From: a virus
Reading direction: 5' to 3' (one strand)
Length of the DNA: 64,000 nucleotides
Virus record (IMG/VR): IMGVR_UViG_3300021960_000046
Location: 22,740-86,739 of that record
The notes beneath the pieces are model-generated. The model did not search any database. It saw only the letters and a list, made by a program, of their open reading frames with translations, and was not told where the DNA came from. Within the stretch, counting starts at the first letter, position 1. Every line of letters starts with the position of its first letter. Positions 1 through 8,500 of the stretch are shown in pieces. Made by a program: the position numbers and the translations under genes.

Positions 1-11
1 CACACATATTT

Positions 12-776
12 TCATTTTTTGTGGAATGGACATTTATATTCTCCGTCTTTTCTCATTTGCTTTTGTTTTTCTTTGTACCCACCATTTAGACCATTAAACT
101 TTGTAAAAATATTTAAAGCACTAGTCTTTCTTTCTTTTTCAAATTCAGGTGTTTCATCAATACATTCAAATTCAAATTCGTTTCTTTGAAAAGGTATGTA
201 CATACACAATGGTGTACCTCTTTTAATCTCTATTGTGCCTTCTTTTTTAACCATGACTTGTTGATTAATTTCGTAGTGAAAATCTGTGTCTATAATGCCA
301 GGTAATACTTCAAAGTCTTCATTGAATTCATAGAACATTGGCATTTGTAACATAGAAACTCCTGGTGGAGTTTTTACAAACCAAGGACATTCTGTTTTCC
401 AACAGAATTTATATGTATCTCTTTGATTGGCAGGTAAGTGGTCAATGAATTGATTGTCACCATGAAATCTCCAAGGCAACTTATCGTTTGGTGTTTCCCA
501 ATTATAAACAACTTCACCGTCATTCAAAGTTTTAATAGTTAATCTACTATCACACCACATTTTCATTACATAACCAATTCTATGAAAATCTGGAAAAGAA
601 GGACAATTCTTAACGGTTGGTAATTTTTCTTCTCCGTCCATGGTAAATCTAGGAGTTTTTGCAAACCATGACGGAATATATTTTGTTGCAACTTCTATAG
701 GTTGAATATCGGCCAAACCTGGAACGGATGACCAGAAAGTTATTTTAGGTTGTTTCTTTTTAAAAAAGTTTATCAT
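12..776 (-). CDS. conserved phage protein of unknown function
   Basis: A complete 254-residue reading frame. It is rich in aromatic residues and Pro (for example IPSWFAKTPRF near residue 35 and FRTW/WFV-type segments in the middle) and has no signal peptide, membrane segment or nucleotide-binding motif I can recognise. The C-terminus ends in a basic Cys/His stretch (KCPFHKK). It is the last gene in its transcription unit within the window, 7 nt downstream of the DUF4338-like gene, and is probably co-transcribed with it from the promoter at 1929-1957. I do not recognise a function; a structural or host-takeover role cannot be separated from sequence alone. Confidence 0.75.
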   Translation of the reverse strand: MINFFKKKQPKITFWSSVPGLADIQPIEVATKYIPSWFAKTPRFTMDGEEKLPTVKNCPSFPDFHRIGYVMKMWCDSRLTIKTLNDGEVVYNWETPNDKLPWRFHGDNQFIDHLPANQRDTYKFCWKTECPWFVKTPPGVSMLQMPMFYEFNEDFEVLPGIIDTDFHYEINQQVMVKKEGTIEIKRGTPLCMYIPFQRNEFEFECIDETPEFEKERKTSALNIFTKFNGLNGGYKEKQKQMRKDGEYKCPFHKK

Positions 777-783
777 TAATTAC

Positions 784-1890
784 TCATCTTATAATATCAA
801 TATTACTATCTTTAGTCCATATCTCTAAATCATTTCGAATACGACCTTCTTCTTTTAACTTGTTATATCTTTTTGTGGCTAGTTTTCTCCACCATGAAAC
901 AATGTTATCTACATTGTATTTATCATAGTTTTCAGCCTTCTTTATTTCATCTGTTTTACCATTTACTATATCAACAAAGTTTTCAATACCATAATTTGAA
1001 ACATAATATCTTTTTTGTTCTGTTAAGTTCTTTGCGTTTGCAATAGTCACATCAAAGTTTTTACGGTCATCACCATCTAGTGCTTTCTTTACTAGACCAA
1101 TAATACCTGTAGTCATTTTAAGTTTACGACTTGACGCACCTTCTTTTACAAGTTGTCCTTTGCCAATAATATCCTCAACATAGTCTACCATATCTAAGTA
1201 AGGTTTACCATGCAACATAGGAATAAAATCTGACATTGTATTGCCTTTGTATCTTAGAAACGGTTTCATACCGTCATACATTGAGGCACCTTTTGTATTA
1301 CCATAGAGTGATGTAGTTTCAAACATTACCAAGTTCATATCATATTTTTTGTTTAATCGTTCTCTAACAAAGTGTGAACAACATACCCCAGCAAGAAGTT
1401 TACCACCGAGGTAATTATAACCAAAGGGCTGGCAAGGAACAATAACAAAACCCATAATTGCTGTCTTATTGAAAGTTGTGAGGTTTGGTACACTTCCCAA
1501 TAAATCATTTCTTGGTTTACAATTAATAACTGGACTCCCAAAACGCATAAAGCCCACAAACTTATTAGTATTATTTTCTTTAACTGCAAGTTTCAATGCC
1601 TTTCCTGGAATACTGACCATATTACTATGACTTGAAATCATATTAATACAGGTGTCCCATGTGTAGTTATCTAATTCAACAACTTCTAAATCCATGTCCT
1701 CTGGTGACATAGTAAAGTCACTAAACATCTCGGAATCTAAACCCATACCAGGCAAAGATGTAGGCAGACTATCAATCTGTGCCATCTTTTGGTCACGCAT
1801 GTACTGGTCTATTCTTTCAAACTGACCAAAATAGTCGTTGAAGATAGCTGCGACATGTTGTGCTTGTTCTTTACTTAGGGTCTTCGCCAT
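784..1890 (-). CDS. DUF4338 (DruA-like) family protein, copy 1
   Basis: 368 residues. The central part (about residues 105-220) carries the order of motifs seen in DUF4338/DruA-like proteins: a KFVGFMRFGSP strand, a conserved Arg-Asn-Asp turn, the hydrophobic IVPCQPFGYNYLGGKLLA segment, then an ETTSLYG motif followed by a YDGM/YKGNT segment. It is clearly homologous to the product of 17375-18679, including a C-terminal KxAxKRxxxLK basic helix. DUF4338 proteins include DruA of the Druantia defence locus; the biochemical role of the family is not settled. The start is an ATG with GGATGTGG upstream. A sigma70-like promoter sits 39 nt upstream, just past the gene 43 stop. The remote family assignment is from motif order, not alignment. 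Confidence 0.65.
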   Translation of the reverse strand: MAKTLSKEQAQHVAAIFNDYFGQFERIDQYMRDQKMAQIDSLPTSLPGMGLDSEMFSDFTMSPEDMDLEVVELDNYTWDTCINMISSHSNMVSIPGKALKLAVKENNTNKFVGFMRFGSPVINCKPRNDLLGSVPNLTTFNKTAIMGFVIVPCQPFGYNYLGGKLLAGVCCSHFVRERLNKKYDMNLVMFETTSLYGNTKGASMYDGMKPFLRYKGNTMSDFIPMLHGKPYLDMVDYVEDIIGKGQLVKEGASSRKLKMTTGIIGLVKKALDGDDRKNFDVTIANAKNLTEQKRYYVSNYGIENFVDIVNGKTDEIKKAENYDKYNVDNIVSWWRKLATKRYNKLKEEGRIRNDLEIWTKDSNIDIIR

Positions 1891-1928
1891 TCCACATCCA
1901 TAATAATAAAACTGGTATCAATAATATA

Positions 1929-1957
1929 ACTATACTACAAAATATACTAAATGTCAA
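1929..1957 (-). promoter_or_regulatory. sigma70-like early promoter for the DUF4338-like gene
   Basis: Read on the minus strand: -35 TTGACA at 1957-1952, 17 bp spacer, -10 TATAGT at 1934-1929. The start of transcription would be near 1922, leaving a leader of about 30 nt before the ATG at 1890. It lies immediately after the stop codon of the polymerase gene, so it opens a new transcription unit. Confidence 0.7.
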
Positions 1958-1959
1958 GC

Positions 1960-4446
1960 TCATCCGAAGAAAGCCTCCAGACTTGCCTGTGGTTCTGCTT
2001 TCCAACCAATTGCGTCTAAGATAAATCGCATAGGGTCTAAGAAAGTCTTATCAAACATAACATCATAGTCTATGTATTGTTGTAGATTAAACTCGGTTGG
2101 TAGTGTACTAATATAACTGATAACATCAAACTTAAACGGATTGGCTTCTTTGAGTTTTAGAAACTTAATCTTGTCGCCTTCTTGTATCATAGGATACTTG
2201 TTATGTAATTTGAAATTATCAATCTGATGATTATATATCAAAGCACCTTTCACATGAATTGGTGTACCTTTGATGAATATGTTACTACTACTGGTATACT
2301 TTTTAAGATTGTTACAACTTCTAGGAAAAGCAATTGCTTCTGCCGGTAGTTTGAAAAATTCTGTTCTAAAGTCTGCAATAAATTTATGTAGGTCTGTTTG
2401 TTCTTTACCCATAATAATTTTAATTGCTTCTTTAATCTTACCTCTACAAACTTGTGGTGTTGAAGACTTAACGGCTTCGATACCCATAAGTTTAAGTTTA
2501 GGTTCTGCAAGTCTAACACCTTCTTCATCAAGTACATTTAGCATGTATCTCTTCTTTGCAATCCAGATACCTTTGTTGGCAATTACTTCTCGTTTCATTA
2601 CCATGGCATTTTTAAATGCATTAGAATAATCTGCTAGTTCATCAAAACATTTTTCAATATATGGTTCAATCTTTTGTTCACAAACTTTATTTAAGAAGTC
2701 AACAATCTGGTCATTTGTTTTACCTTTGCATGTTACTTCAACTAATTTTTCTAATCGAACATAGATACTATCTGTATCAGACGCCACAATATAATCTTCG
2801 TTATCTGTATTCAATACTTTGTTTAAATAATCATTTACTTTTTTTTCAATGAAACGAATAATAAACTGACCAGCAGTTGTAATACCAGCAGCCTGTCTTA
2901 CATCATAATACCTGAAGTATTGATTACCAACTGCACCATAAGCTGAGTTCAATGCAATCTTTCTTGCCCATTGAATATTATGGCACCTTGCAATCTCTTT
3001 AACTAATTCTGGATTCTTAGTTCTTTGATATTGTTCTTTTGCCTTCAACATTCGTTTCTTATAAATCACTCGTTCTTTATACATGGTCTCCATCATTTCA
3101 GATAGAAACCCTTGGCTGTCTCTCATAAACAATGCACCGTTAGGTGTAATTGTTGCGTTCTTTTCTTTTAAGAAATCTAAATTAATTTCTCTATTCAACA
3201 TCTTCTCAACACCAACGGCTGAATGATGAGAACCAATCAGTTTTTCTGGTGAGATGTTGTATTGAATAAGAATATGTGGATAAAGAGAGTTGATATCAAA
3301 TGAAACCATCCACTTGTGTTGGCCTGGTATAGGGTCTTTTACATAAGCGCCTTCATACTTTTCATTCTTAATGTGGTCTTCTCTTGGTGGTATGCAAATA
3401 TTCTTCTTCATCAAATAGTTTGCAATCAAAGTATCCCACACTCGCACTTGTGAAAAGATATCATCATAGTTAACTTTGGATTCATATGCAACGGTCAATG
3501 CCAGTTCAATCAAACCTAGTTTGTCTTCTAGTTTGTCAACAATCTCCACATCTTGTATGTTGTAATCTACAAACCTTTGAAAGTCTTTCTCATAAAATTC
3601 TTTGAATGTGCCATAAGGGTTATCGTTCTTGTTTTCATCTAGTTCTATTTCACCAATGAAATCTAGTTTATAACTTTCTTGCCTTGTTGGAATAAACCAC
3701 TTATACAAGTCAAGGTAATCTAACATAACGGTACCAAACAAAGTATAAACTCTTTGTGGTCGACCTTGTACATGAATTACTGCATTGTCAATCAATCCCC
3801 AAGGTGACATCTTTTCAATGACCTTTTGACCTGCAACAAGTTTAATTCTTTCCATCAAATATGGTAAGTCAAAAAACTTGGTATTCCAGCCTGTGATAAT
3901 ATCAGGATGATTTTTCATCCAAAACTTCACAAACTCAAACATCAATTCTTTTTCACTCTTACATTTAATATAAGTTACATCTGTTCTATCTGTATGATAA
4001 TCGCCTACACCCCATGTAATGATGTGTTTGTTTGTTTGATTTTTTACCGTAATACATAACAACTCTTCAACTGGATTTTCTACATCTGGAAAACCATTTT
4101 CACAAGTAGTCTCAATGTCTAGTGTAAAAATTTTAATTAGTTTTTTATCCCATTCAATCTCTTGTGGGAATTCTTGGCCAATATACTGATAATGAAACCT
4201 CTCTAAACCATAGACAGGTGTATTCATCTCAGACCTCTCTTTACGATATCGTCTGGCATCCATAATATTATCAAATGTTATTGGTTGTAGATACTGACCT
4301 TGTAGGTTTTTGTAAGGAGATTTAGATGATGTTAGAGAATAGAAAGTTGGCATAAAGTCCAACTTCTCTTTGTATTCTTTACCGCCGTGTATACCACGGA
4401 CTAATAGTTTTCCTCTGTGTTCGATAACATTTTTATAAAAGTTCAT
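1960..4446 (-). CDS. 43: DNA polymerase, family B (T4 gp43)
   Basis: 828 residues against 898 in T4. 3'-5' exonuclease motifs: Exo I D110-I-E112 (FTLDIET), Exo II near 188-193 (NTKFFD), Exo III YNIQD at 295-299. Polymerase motif A DINSLYP at 384-390, motif B KIALNSAYGAVGN at 496-508, motif C DTDS at 557-560, and a KKRY segment further on. The C-terminus ASLEAFFG resembles the short tail by which T4-type polymerases bind the gp45 clamp. It replicates phage DNA with the clamp and clamp loader encoded upstream. The start overlaps the end of the ferredoxin gene by 14 nt with GAGGAACA as ribosome site, implying translational coupling. A consensus promoter inside the ferredoxin gene can also serve it. 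Confidence 0.98.
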   Translation of the reverse strand: MNFYKNVIEHRGKLLVRGIHGGKEYKEKLDFMPTFYSLTSSKSPYKNLQGQYLQPITFDNIMDARRYRKERSEMNTPVYGLERFHYQYIGQEFPQEIEWDKKLIKIFTLDIETTCENGFPDVENPVEELLCITVKNQTNKHIITWGVGDYHTDRTDVTYIKCKSEKELMFEFVKFWMKNHPDIITGWNTKFFDLPYLMERIKLVAGQKVIEKMSPWGLIDNAVIHVQGRPQRVYTLFGTVMLDYLDLYKWFIPTRQESYKLDFIGEIELDENKNDNPYGTFKEFYEKDFQRFVDYNIQDVEIVDKLEDKLGLIELALTVAYESKVNYDDIFSQVRVWDTLIANYLMKKNICIPPREDHIKNEKYEGAYVKDPIPGQHKWMVSFDINSLYPHILIQYNISPEKLIGSHHSAVGVEKMLNREINLDFLKEKNATITPNGALFMRDSQGFLSEMMETMYKERVIYKKRMLKAKEQYQRTKNPELVKEIARCHNIQWARKIALNSAYGAVGNQYFRYYDVRQAAGITTAGQFIIRFIEKKVNDYLNKVLNTDNEDYIVASDTDSIYVRLEKLVEVTCKGKTNDQIVDFLNKVCEQKIEPYIEKCFDELADYSNAFKNAMVMKREVIANKGIWIAKKRYMLNVLDEEGVRLAEPKLKLMGIEAVKSSTPQVCRGKIKEAIKIIMGKEQTDLHKFIADFRTEFFKLPAEAIAFPRSCNNLKKYTSSSNIFIKGTPIHVKGALIYNHQIDNFKLHNKYPMIQEGDKIKFLKLKEANPFKFDVISYISTLPTEFNLQQYIDYDVMFDKTFLDPMRFILDAIGWKAEPQASLEAFFG

Positions 4447-4771
4447 TGTTCCTCAAATATGCAATTAAGCCATCATGTTTAGGTTCTAGTTCGATTTGAC
4501 AGGACAACCTACTGAGTCCTGGTTTATAGTCTTTTTCGTATTCTAATAAGTCAATTTCAGGACTATTATAAGCCATTTCATCTAATTTGTCAAGCCACCT
4601 TTCATCAATATACACATGACAAGTACCACACGCACAACAACCACCACAGGTGGCTGGTATTTCTTCGATAGGAACAGGTGAATGAAACTTGGCAGCCTCC
4701 ATAAGAGTAGTACCTACAGGCACTTCAACTCTTATCTTGGAGCCGTCTCTGACAAAATATACCGTAACCAT
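4433..4771 (-). CDS. [2Fe-2S] ferredoxin, adrenodoxin/ISC type
   Basis: 112 residues. Cluster ligands are visible as C42-x5-C48-x2-C51 followed by C91 in LSCQI, the pattern of ISC-type/adrenodoxin-like ferredoxins; two extra Cys (45 and 46) lie inside the loop. An electron carrier: plausible clients in this genome are the bilin reductase and heme oxygenase (43.5-44.7 kb) or the radical-SAM proteins (62-64 kb), but it sits in the replication operon, overlapping gene 43 by 14 nt. Phage ferredoxins are known accessory metabolic genes in marine viruses. The client is an inference. Confidence 0.92.
   Translation of the reverse strand: MVTVYFVRDGSKIRVEVPVGTTLMEAAKFHSPVPIEEIPATCGGCCACGTCHVYIDERWLDKLDEMAYNSPEIDLLEYEKDYKPGLSRLSCQIELEPKHDGLIAYLRNNELL
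4565..4593 (-). promoter_or_regulatory. consensus sigma70 promoter inside the ferredoxin gene
   Basis: Minus strand: -35 TTGACA at 4593-4588, exactly 17 bp spacer, -10 TATAAT at 4570-4565, a perfect match to the bacterial housekeeping consensus. Transcription would start near 4558, giving about 110 nt of leader before gene 43. It overlaps codons for the WLDKLDEMAYN segment of the ferredoxin. It probably gives gene 43 its own early transcript. Confidence 0.65.
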
Positions 4772-4772
4772 T

Positions 4773-5105
4773 TTAAAGTTTTGGTAGTTTTGCTTCTGTT
4801 ATGAATTTACTTTCTTGAGCTGACGGTTGTAAAATACCTGAGGTATTTTCTTCGTAGTTCTTTTTGATATCTGATTTAGGATTAATCATTGTGATAACTT
4901 TATCAATCATCACTTTAACTTCGCCGTCATCTGTATAAGGTTGCCATGGTGACAACATCAACTGAATTGGTTGTCCTGGTGCCATCTGTCTTGGAATTAA
5001 GACAAACGATTTTTTTAATACAATGTGGTCAGCATATTCATCAATATCACCGATTACATCTTCGCCTGTTGTTAGACGAATAATTTTAACATTCTTCATA
5101 TTCAC
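4773..5105 (-). CDS. Sm-like phage protein, copy 1
   Basis: 110 residues starting MNMKNVKIIRLTTGEDVIG. The first 80 residues look like a small beta-barrel (LTTGEDVIGDI, then VLKKSFVLIPR, then a KVITMINP strand) of the Sm/LSm-like type common as an unannotated gene in T4-like marine phages. It is related in layout to the product of 25041-25478 (KIIKLVNGEDVICRI ... DKIMTITN). A role in RNA binding is only suggested by the fold. It has a strong ribosome site (AAGGAGTGAAT before ATG) and its own promoter overlapping the end of rimK. Confidence 0.75.
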   Translation of the reverse strand: MNMKNVKIIRLTTGEDVIGDIDEYADHIVLKKSFVLIPRQMAPGQPIQLMLSPWQPYTDDGEVKVMIDKVITMINPKSDIKKNYEENTSGILQPSAQESKFITEAKLPKL

Positions 5106-5118
5106 TCCTTGTTATCAT

Positions 5119-5147
5119 AATATAACACAACTAATTCAATTAGTCAA
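5119..5147 (-). promoter_or_regulatory. sigma70-like promoter upstream of the Sm-like gene
   Basis: Minus strand: -35 TTGACT at 5147-5142, 17 bp spacer, -10 TATATT at 5124-5119. It overlaps the last codons of the RimK-RimB gene and would start transcription near 5112, followed by the AAGGAG ribosome site. It probably drives the Sm-like, ferredoxin and gene 43 unit. Confidence 0.6.
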
Positions 5148-6528
5148 TGCTGTATTTGGTTGTTATTACATATTTTCTTTGAGGGTTAACCATTACATTT
5201 AATTTGTTCATAAATGCACGGTCAAATAGAATAAGACTTCTCTCATCTCTATCGTCCAAAGTAAATTCTACATCTTTATAGAGACCGCCTGCAAACTCCA
5301 CATCAAGTTTGATAACATATCTGGTCTCATCATAATCTCTTAAGCCGCCTACTGATATGTCTTCTTTACGAATAATGTTTGAGGTTATAGTCTTACCCAA
5401 AAGAGTCCATCTAATTTGTTTACCATCCACCTTATACTTATCAGCGTGTATAACTGGCATGCCTGAATTACCAGTATCAAACTTAGCAACGATTTCCCCA
5501 AAAGGTTTAATTGTGACCACTTCTTTATAGCCACACTCCGTTGGTGTTTTATACCGGTTATTTTTATCAGCAAAGTAGTTGATAACAATGTTAGATATAT
5601 TAAGTTTAGTCGCATCCTCAATTCCCTCAGTACCAGGTGATGAATTCACCTCTAACATAAACGGCGGTTCTTTCTCCCTATTTTTACTAGGTATGAAATC
5701 AACTGCCGACCAATGTCCGTTTACTGCCTTAGCAGCTCTTAGACTTTCTTCAATTTCTAATTCTGTAAGTTCTATCTTTTCTGGTACAGAACCTTGTGAT
5801 ACATTTGACCTGAAGTCGCCTTCAATAACTGGTCGTTTCATAGCTGCAATTACTTTGCCACCTAAAATATGTACCCTTACATCATAATCTGTTTTAATAT
5901 ATTGTTGTGCTAATAAATCTGTGTCTTCATCTTGTTTATGAATTAATTGTACAATACTATCTAAACCTTTTTCTGTATCAACAAATAATACACCAACACC
6001 TTTAGAACCTCTAAGTGTTTTTAGAATAATAGGAAACTTTAAACCAGCTTCTTCAACTAGTTCTACTGATTTTTCGGGGTCATTGATAAGAATAGTTTTA
6101 GGTTCTGTTAAACCATAATCTGCAAGTCTTAATGAAGTTCTATACTTGTCTGCACAAATATTAATACTTTGTCTGTTGTTTACACAACATACATTGGCTC
6201 TTTCTAAGATAGACACAAAGTCCATCCAACTATCTTTTCTGACAACACTACCACGAATGATTGCAACGGTATCACTATCAATTTCAAAACCTTTTTTATC
6301 ATCTTGGTTATGAAATCTACGAACACCGTCCTCGTAAGTAGTATAACCGCCAGTAAGTTTAAAAAGATAGTGTGGATATTTTAACTTATCACACTCTTCT
6401 CTAAGTCTATCAGCAGTATGAAATTCTTTTGCCTTTTCTGGTTCATCTGTAATGATGAGCAGACGCAAGAATTTTTCTTTATCTACTTTAGCTTCTGTTA
6501 AATAGTCTTTAAATTTTGGTACTTGCAT
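5140..6528 (-). CDS. rimK: RimK-like ATP-grasp ligase fused to RimB-like aspartic protease domain
   Basis: 462 residues. Residues about 85-320 form an ATP-grasp ligase: ILKTLRGSKGVGV (K170 region, ATP binding), DVRVHILGGK, and the Mg-binding EVNSSPG at 293-299. RimK enzymes add glutamates to the C-terminus of ribosomal protein S6. From about 335 a second domain begins with KFDTGNSG (350-356), the DTG motif of retropepsin-like RimB/ATP-dependent zinc protease domains, which process RimK-made poly-Glu. Both activities on one chain would make a self-contained modifier and trimmer. RimK genes are known in T4-like cyanophages. It starts directly after the regA stop (no gap), so it sits inside the replication operon; host ribosome or another acidic-tail target is an inference. 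Confidence 0.88.
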   Translation of the reverse strand: MQVPKFKDYLTEAKVDKEKFLRLLIITDEPEKAKEFHTADRLREECDKLKYPHYLFKLTGGYTTYEDGVRRFHNQDDKKGFEIDSDTVAIIRGSVVRKDSWMDFVSILERANVCCVNNRQSINICADKYRTSLRLADYGLTEPKTILINDPEKSVELVEEAGLKFPIILKTLRGSKGVGVLFVDTEKGLDSIVQLIHKQDEDTDLLAQQYIKTDYDVRVHILGGKVIAAMKRPVIEGDFRSNVSQGSVPEKIELTELEIEESLRAAKAVNGHWSAVDFIPSKNREKEPPFMLEVNSSPGTEGIEDATKLNISNIVINYFADKNNRYKTPTECGYKEVVTIKPFGEIVAKFDTGNSGMPVIHADKYKVDGKQIRWTLLGKTITSNIIRKEDISVGGLRDYDETRYVIKLDVEFAGGLYKDVEFTLDDRDERSLILFDRAFMNKLNVMVNPQRKYVITTKYSID

Positions 6529-6963
6529 TTACTTGCCATCTGTTTCACTTTCGCCAGGTTTTTTACCTATATTATATTTAGCTGTCAAGTTCCAGTCATT
6601 TTTTTCTTTATAAGGTAAAACCTTTATCTGGCTTAGTGGTGCTTTGTTGTCAACACTATCCTTTTTAACGATATCAATTAAGTTCCAATCTTGTAATAGT
6701 AGCGCAATTGTATTTCTTCTTTGAATATCATTTTCAACCAAAGTAGATTTCTTACCATCTAAAGCAAATAACTCTTTAAAATGGGTAATATAATACTTAC
6801 CTTGTTTGTGTAAAATATGACAAGATTGATATAGGGTTTTGTCTTTACGACTTGCAACACCTATTCTCGTCAAGGTCTCTCTAACCTTTAGAAAATCATC
6901 TGGTTGTTTGATTGTTACCTCAAGCATATCTGCCTGAGACCATTTTATAATCTCTTCACTCAT
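6529..6963 (-). CDS. regA: RegA translational repressor
   Basis: 144 residues. From residue 13 it follows T4 RegA closely: DFLKVRETLTRIG, KDKTLYQSCHILHK, YYITHFKELF, and a WNLTAKYNIGKK end. RegA binds the translation start regions of early mRNAs and shuts them off. The first ATG (6963) has a strong GGGAG ribosome site and overlaps the gene 62 stop as ATGA, so I take this start, which gives a 12-residue extension relative to T4. The order 62-regA with the polymerase gene downstream matches T4, except that three other genes are inserted before gene 43. Confidence 0.96.
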   Translation of the reverse strand: MSEEIIKWSQADMLEVTIKQPDDFLKVRETLTRIGVASRKDKTLYQSCHILHKQGKYYITHFKELFALDGKKSTLVENDIQRRNTIALLLQDWNLIDIVKKDSVDNKAPLSQIKVLPYKEKNDWNLTAKYNIGKKPGESETDGK

Positions 6964-7355
6964 TTTTTTCTCCCACCCTTTTCCAAGGACTTTTTAATTA
7001 GTTCCAATTGTTCATCATTTAGTATGGTTAGAGCTTCTTTTGCTTTTTCATTACTATAGCCATAATACTCTTTCACATACTCCATGTCTTTAATCTTCGA
7101 TTGTGATAACCATTTACCACCAAATCGCTTTTTCTTACGGATACTATTTATATAAAAGTCAAATTGTACTTTTTTGTCAAGGAAGTGGAAGCCATTCATC
7201 TCATTGGCTTGTGCTATACAATCGTAATGCATTGACAGGCAACGATTGATAATGTAAGGAGAATATTTTTTCTCCCACATAATATCATCACTATCTAATA
7301 GTTTTTCTTTAGATGTATTGATAGCGTTTAGATAATCTTTTAGTTCATAACTCAT
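6960..7355 (-). CDS. 62: clamp loader small subunit (T4 gp62)
   Basis: 131 residues against 187 in T4. Recognised from position between gene 44 and regA and from the INSIRKKKRFGGKW segment, which matches the basic PRGKRYGKW-type patch of gp62. It forms the clamp loader with four gp44 subunits and opens the gp45 ring. Overlaps regA by 4 nt. Unlike T4, two tRNA genes separate it from gene 44. The short length fits the reduced gp62 of marine T4-like phages. Confidence 0.85.
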   Translation of the reverse strand: MSYELKDYLNAINTSKEKLLDSDDIMWEKKYSPYIINRCLSMHYDCIAQANEMNGFHFLDKKVQFDFYINSIRKKKRFGGKWLSQSKIKDMEYVKEYYGYSNEKAKEALTILNDEQLELIKKSLEKGGRKK

Positions 7356-7371
7356 AATATATTAACCTCAA

Positions 7372-7447
7372 TGGTGCCCTCTGACGGAATTGAACCGCCA
7401 ACCTACTGATTACAAATCAGTTGCTCTACCAATTGAGCTAAGAGGGC
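7372..7447 (-). tRNA. tRNA-Thr (anticodon TGT)
   Basis: Minus strand, 76 nt. Acceptor arm GCCCTCT pairs with AGAGGGC and is followed by ACCA, so CCA is encoded. D-arm (AGCTCAATTGGTAGAGC), anticodon stem ACTGA/TCAGT with loop TTTGTAA (TGT, reads ACA), variable AGGTT, and T-arm GGCGGTTCAATTCCGTC are all present. It is located between genes 44 and 62 and presumably processed from the same transcript. Confidence 0.96.
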
Positions 7448-7452
7448 AAATT

Positions 7453-7527
7453 TGGAGCGGGTGACAGGATTCGCACCTGCGACATTTTCGTTGGCAACGA
7501 AATGCTCTACTCCTGAGCTACACCCGC
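7453..7527 (-). tRNA. tRNA-Gly (anticodon GCC)
   Basis: Minus strand, 75 nt. Acceptor GCGGGTG pairs with CACCCGC followed by TCCA, so CCA is encoded. Anticodon stem TTTCG/CGAAA with loop TTGCCAA (GCC). T-arm GCAGGTGCGAATCCTGT. It is 5 nt from tRNA-Thr and 6 nt from the gene 44 stop. One of two Gly tRNAs in the window; the phage fibres are extremely Gly-rich, which may explain the choice (inference). Confidence 0.95.
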
Positions 7528-7533
7528 TTATAC

Positions 7534-8478
7534 TCATTTAAATTTACAACTCGCCATAATCTCAGTTAGACAAGCAATTAAGTTAATTTCCTGGTCGGCA
7601 ACAAAGGCAGCCTTGTATTGATAACCAGCGACAATTAATATCATCTGAGGTACAGACGAAGCCTCTAACGCATTGGTTAGAACATCATATACACCTCTGA
7701 ATAAAGAAGATGGTTCTTTGTCTAAGTTCTGAACAACCCATTTACGCATATCATTAAATCGTTTCTCTTTTAAAGAAGCGACCAACTCTTTGTTATTGGC
7801 TTCAGATAAACTAAACAAAATACCACTATCAATTTTACCCCTTACAGAATATCTTTGTAGTTCATTTATAGTTCTACGAAAGTCTGGATAGTATTTCTGA
7901 ATTAACTCAGCCAATACTTTAGGGTCATATTCAACCTCTTCTTTCTTTAGAATGTCCTGTAATCTAGTTAGAAGTTGTTTGGCAGTTTTTACTTTCTGGC
8001 CATTAACAATTCTAAAATCAATTACGGTACATCTACTATGTAGAGGTTCAATGATTTTGTTTTTGAAATTACAAGTAAAGATAAATCTACAATTCTTGTA
8101 AAATGTTTCGATAAAATTACGCAAAGCAGGTTGTACGGACTCGGCATTCATATAGTCTGCCTCATCAATAATAACTACTTTGTGGTTTGCCTCTGCCGTT
8201 AGAGAAACGGTTGAAGCAAAGTTCTTAATCTTGTGTCGTAGTGTATCAATTTGACGGCCTTCATCTGAACCGTTAATGATAATATAATCTACGCCTAGTT
8301 GTTCACATAAAGCACGAGCAACGGTAGTCTTACCAGTACCTTGTGTACCTGATAATAGTAAATTTGGTAACTCGCCTTGTTTTAGAAAACTTTTGAAAGT
8401 CTCTTTAGTATCTTCAGCTAAAATACAATCATCAATTGTCTTTGGCCGATACTTTTCTACCCATAAATGGTCTGACAT
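7534..8478 (-). CDS. 44: clamp loader large subunit, AAA+ ATPase (T4 gp44)
   Basis: 314 residues (T4 319). It begins like gp44 (WVEKYRPKTIDDCIL). Walker A GTQGTGKT at 44-51, Walker B IIDEAD at 103-108, sensor region IFTCNFKNKII and the SRC motif at 148-150 that reaches the neighbouring subunit. It loads the gp45 clamp with gp62. Ribosome site GTGAGGAAAAA before ATG. A 2OG oxygenase and a small acidic gene separate it from gene 45, unlike T4. Confidence 0.97.
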   Translation of the reverse strand: MSDHLWVEKYRPKTIDDCILAEDTKETFKSFLKQGELPNLLLSGTQGTGKTTVARALCEQLGVDYIIINGSDEGRQIDTLRHKIKNFASTVSLTAEANHKVVIIDEADYMNAESVQPALRNFIETFYKNCRFIFTCNFKNKIIEPLHSRCTVIDFRIVNGQKVKTAKQLLTRLQDILKKEEVEYDPKVLAELIQKYYPDFRRTINELQRYSVRGKIDSGILFSLSEANNKELVASLKEKRFNDMRKWVVQNLDKEPSSLFRGVYDVLTNALEASSVPQMILIVAGYQYKAAFVADQEINLIACLTEIMASCKFK

Positions 8479-8500
8479 TTTTTCCTCACTTGTTTCATAA

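Noticed and set aside
7140-7160. TATAAATA-like octamer inside gene 62
   Set aside because: It is within the coding region of an early gene with no late gene start nearby; expected by chance in AT-rich DNA.
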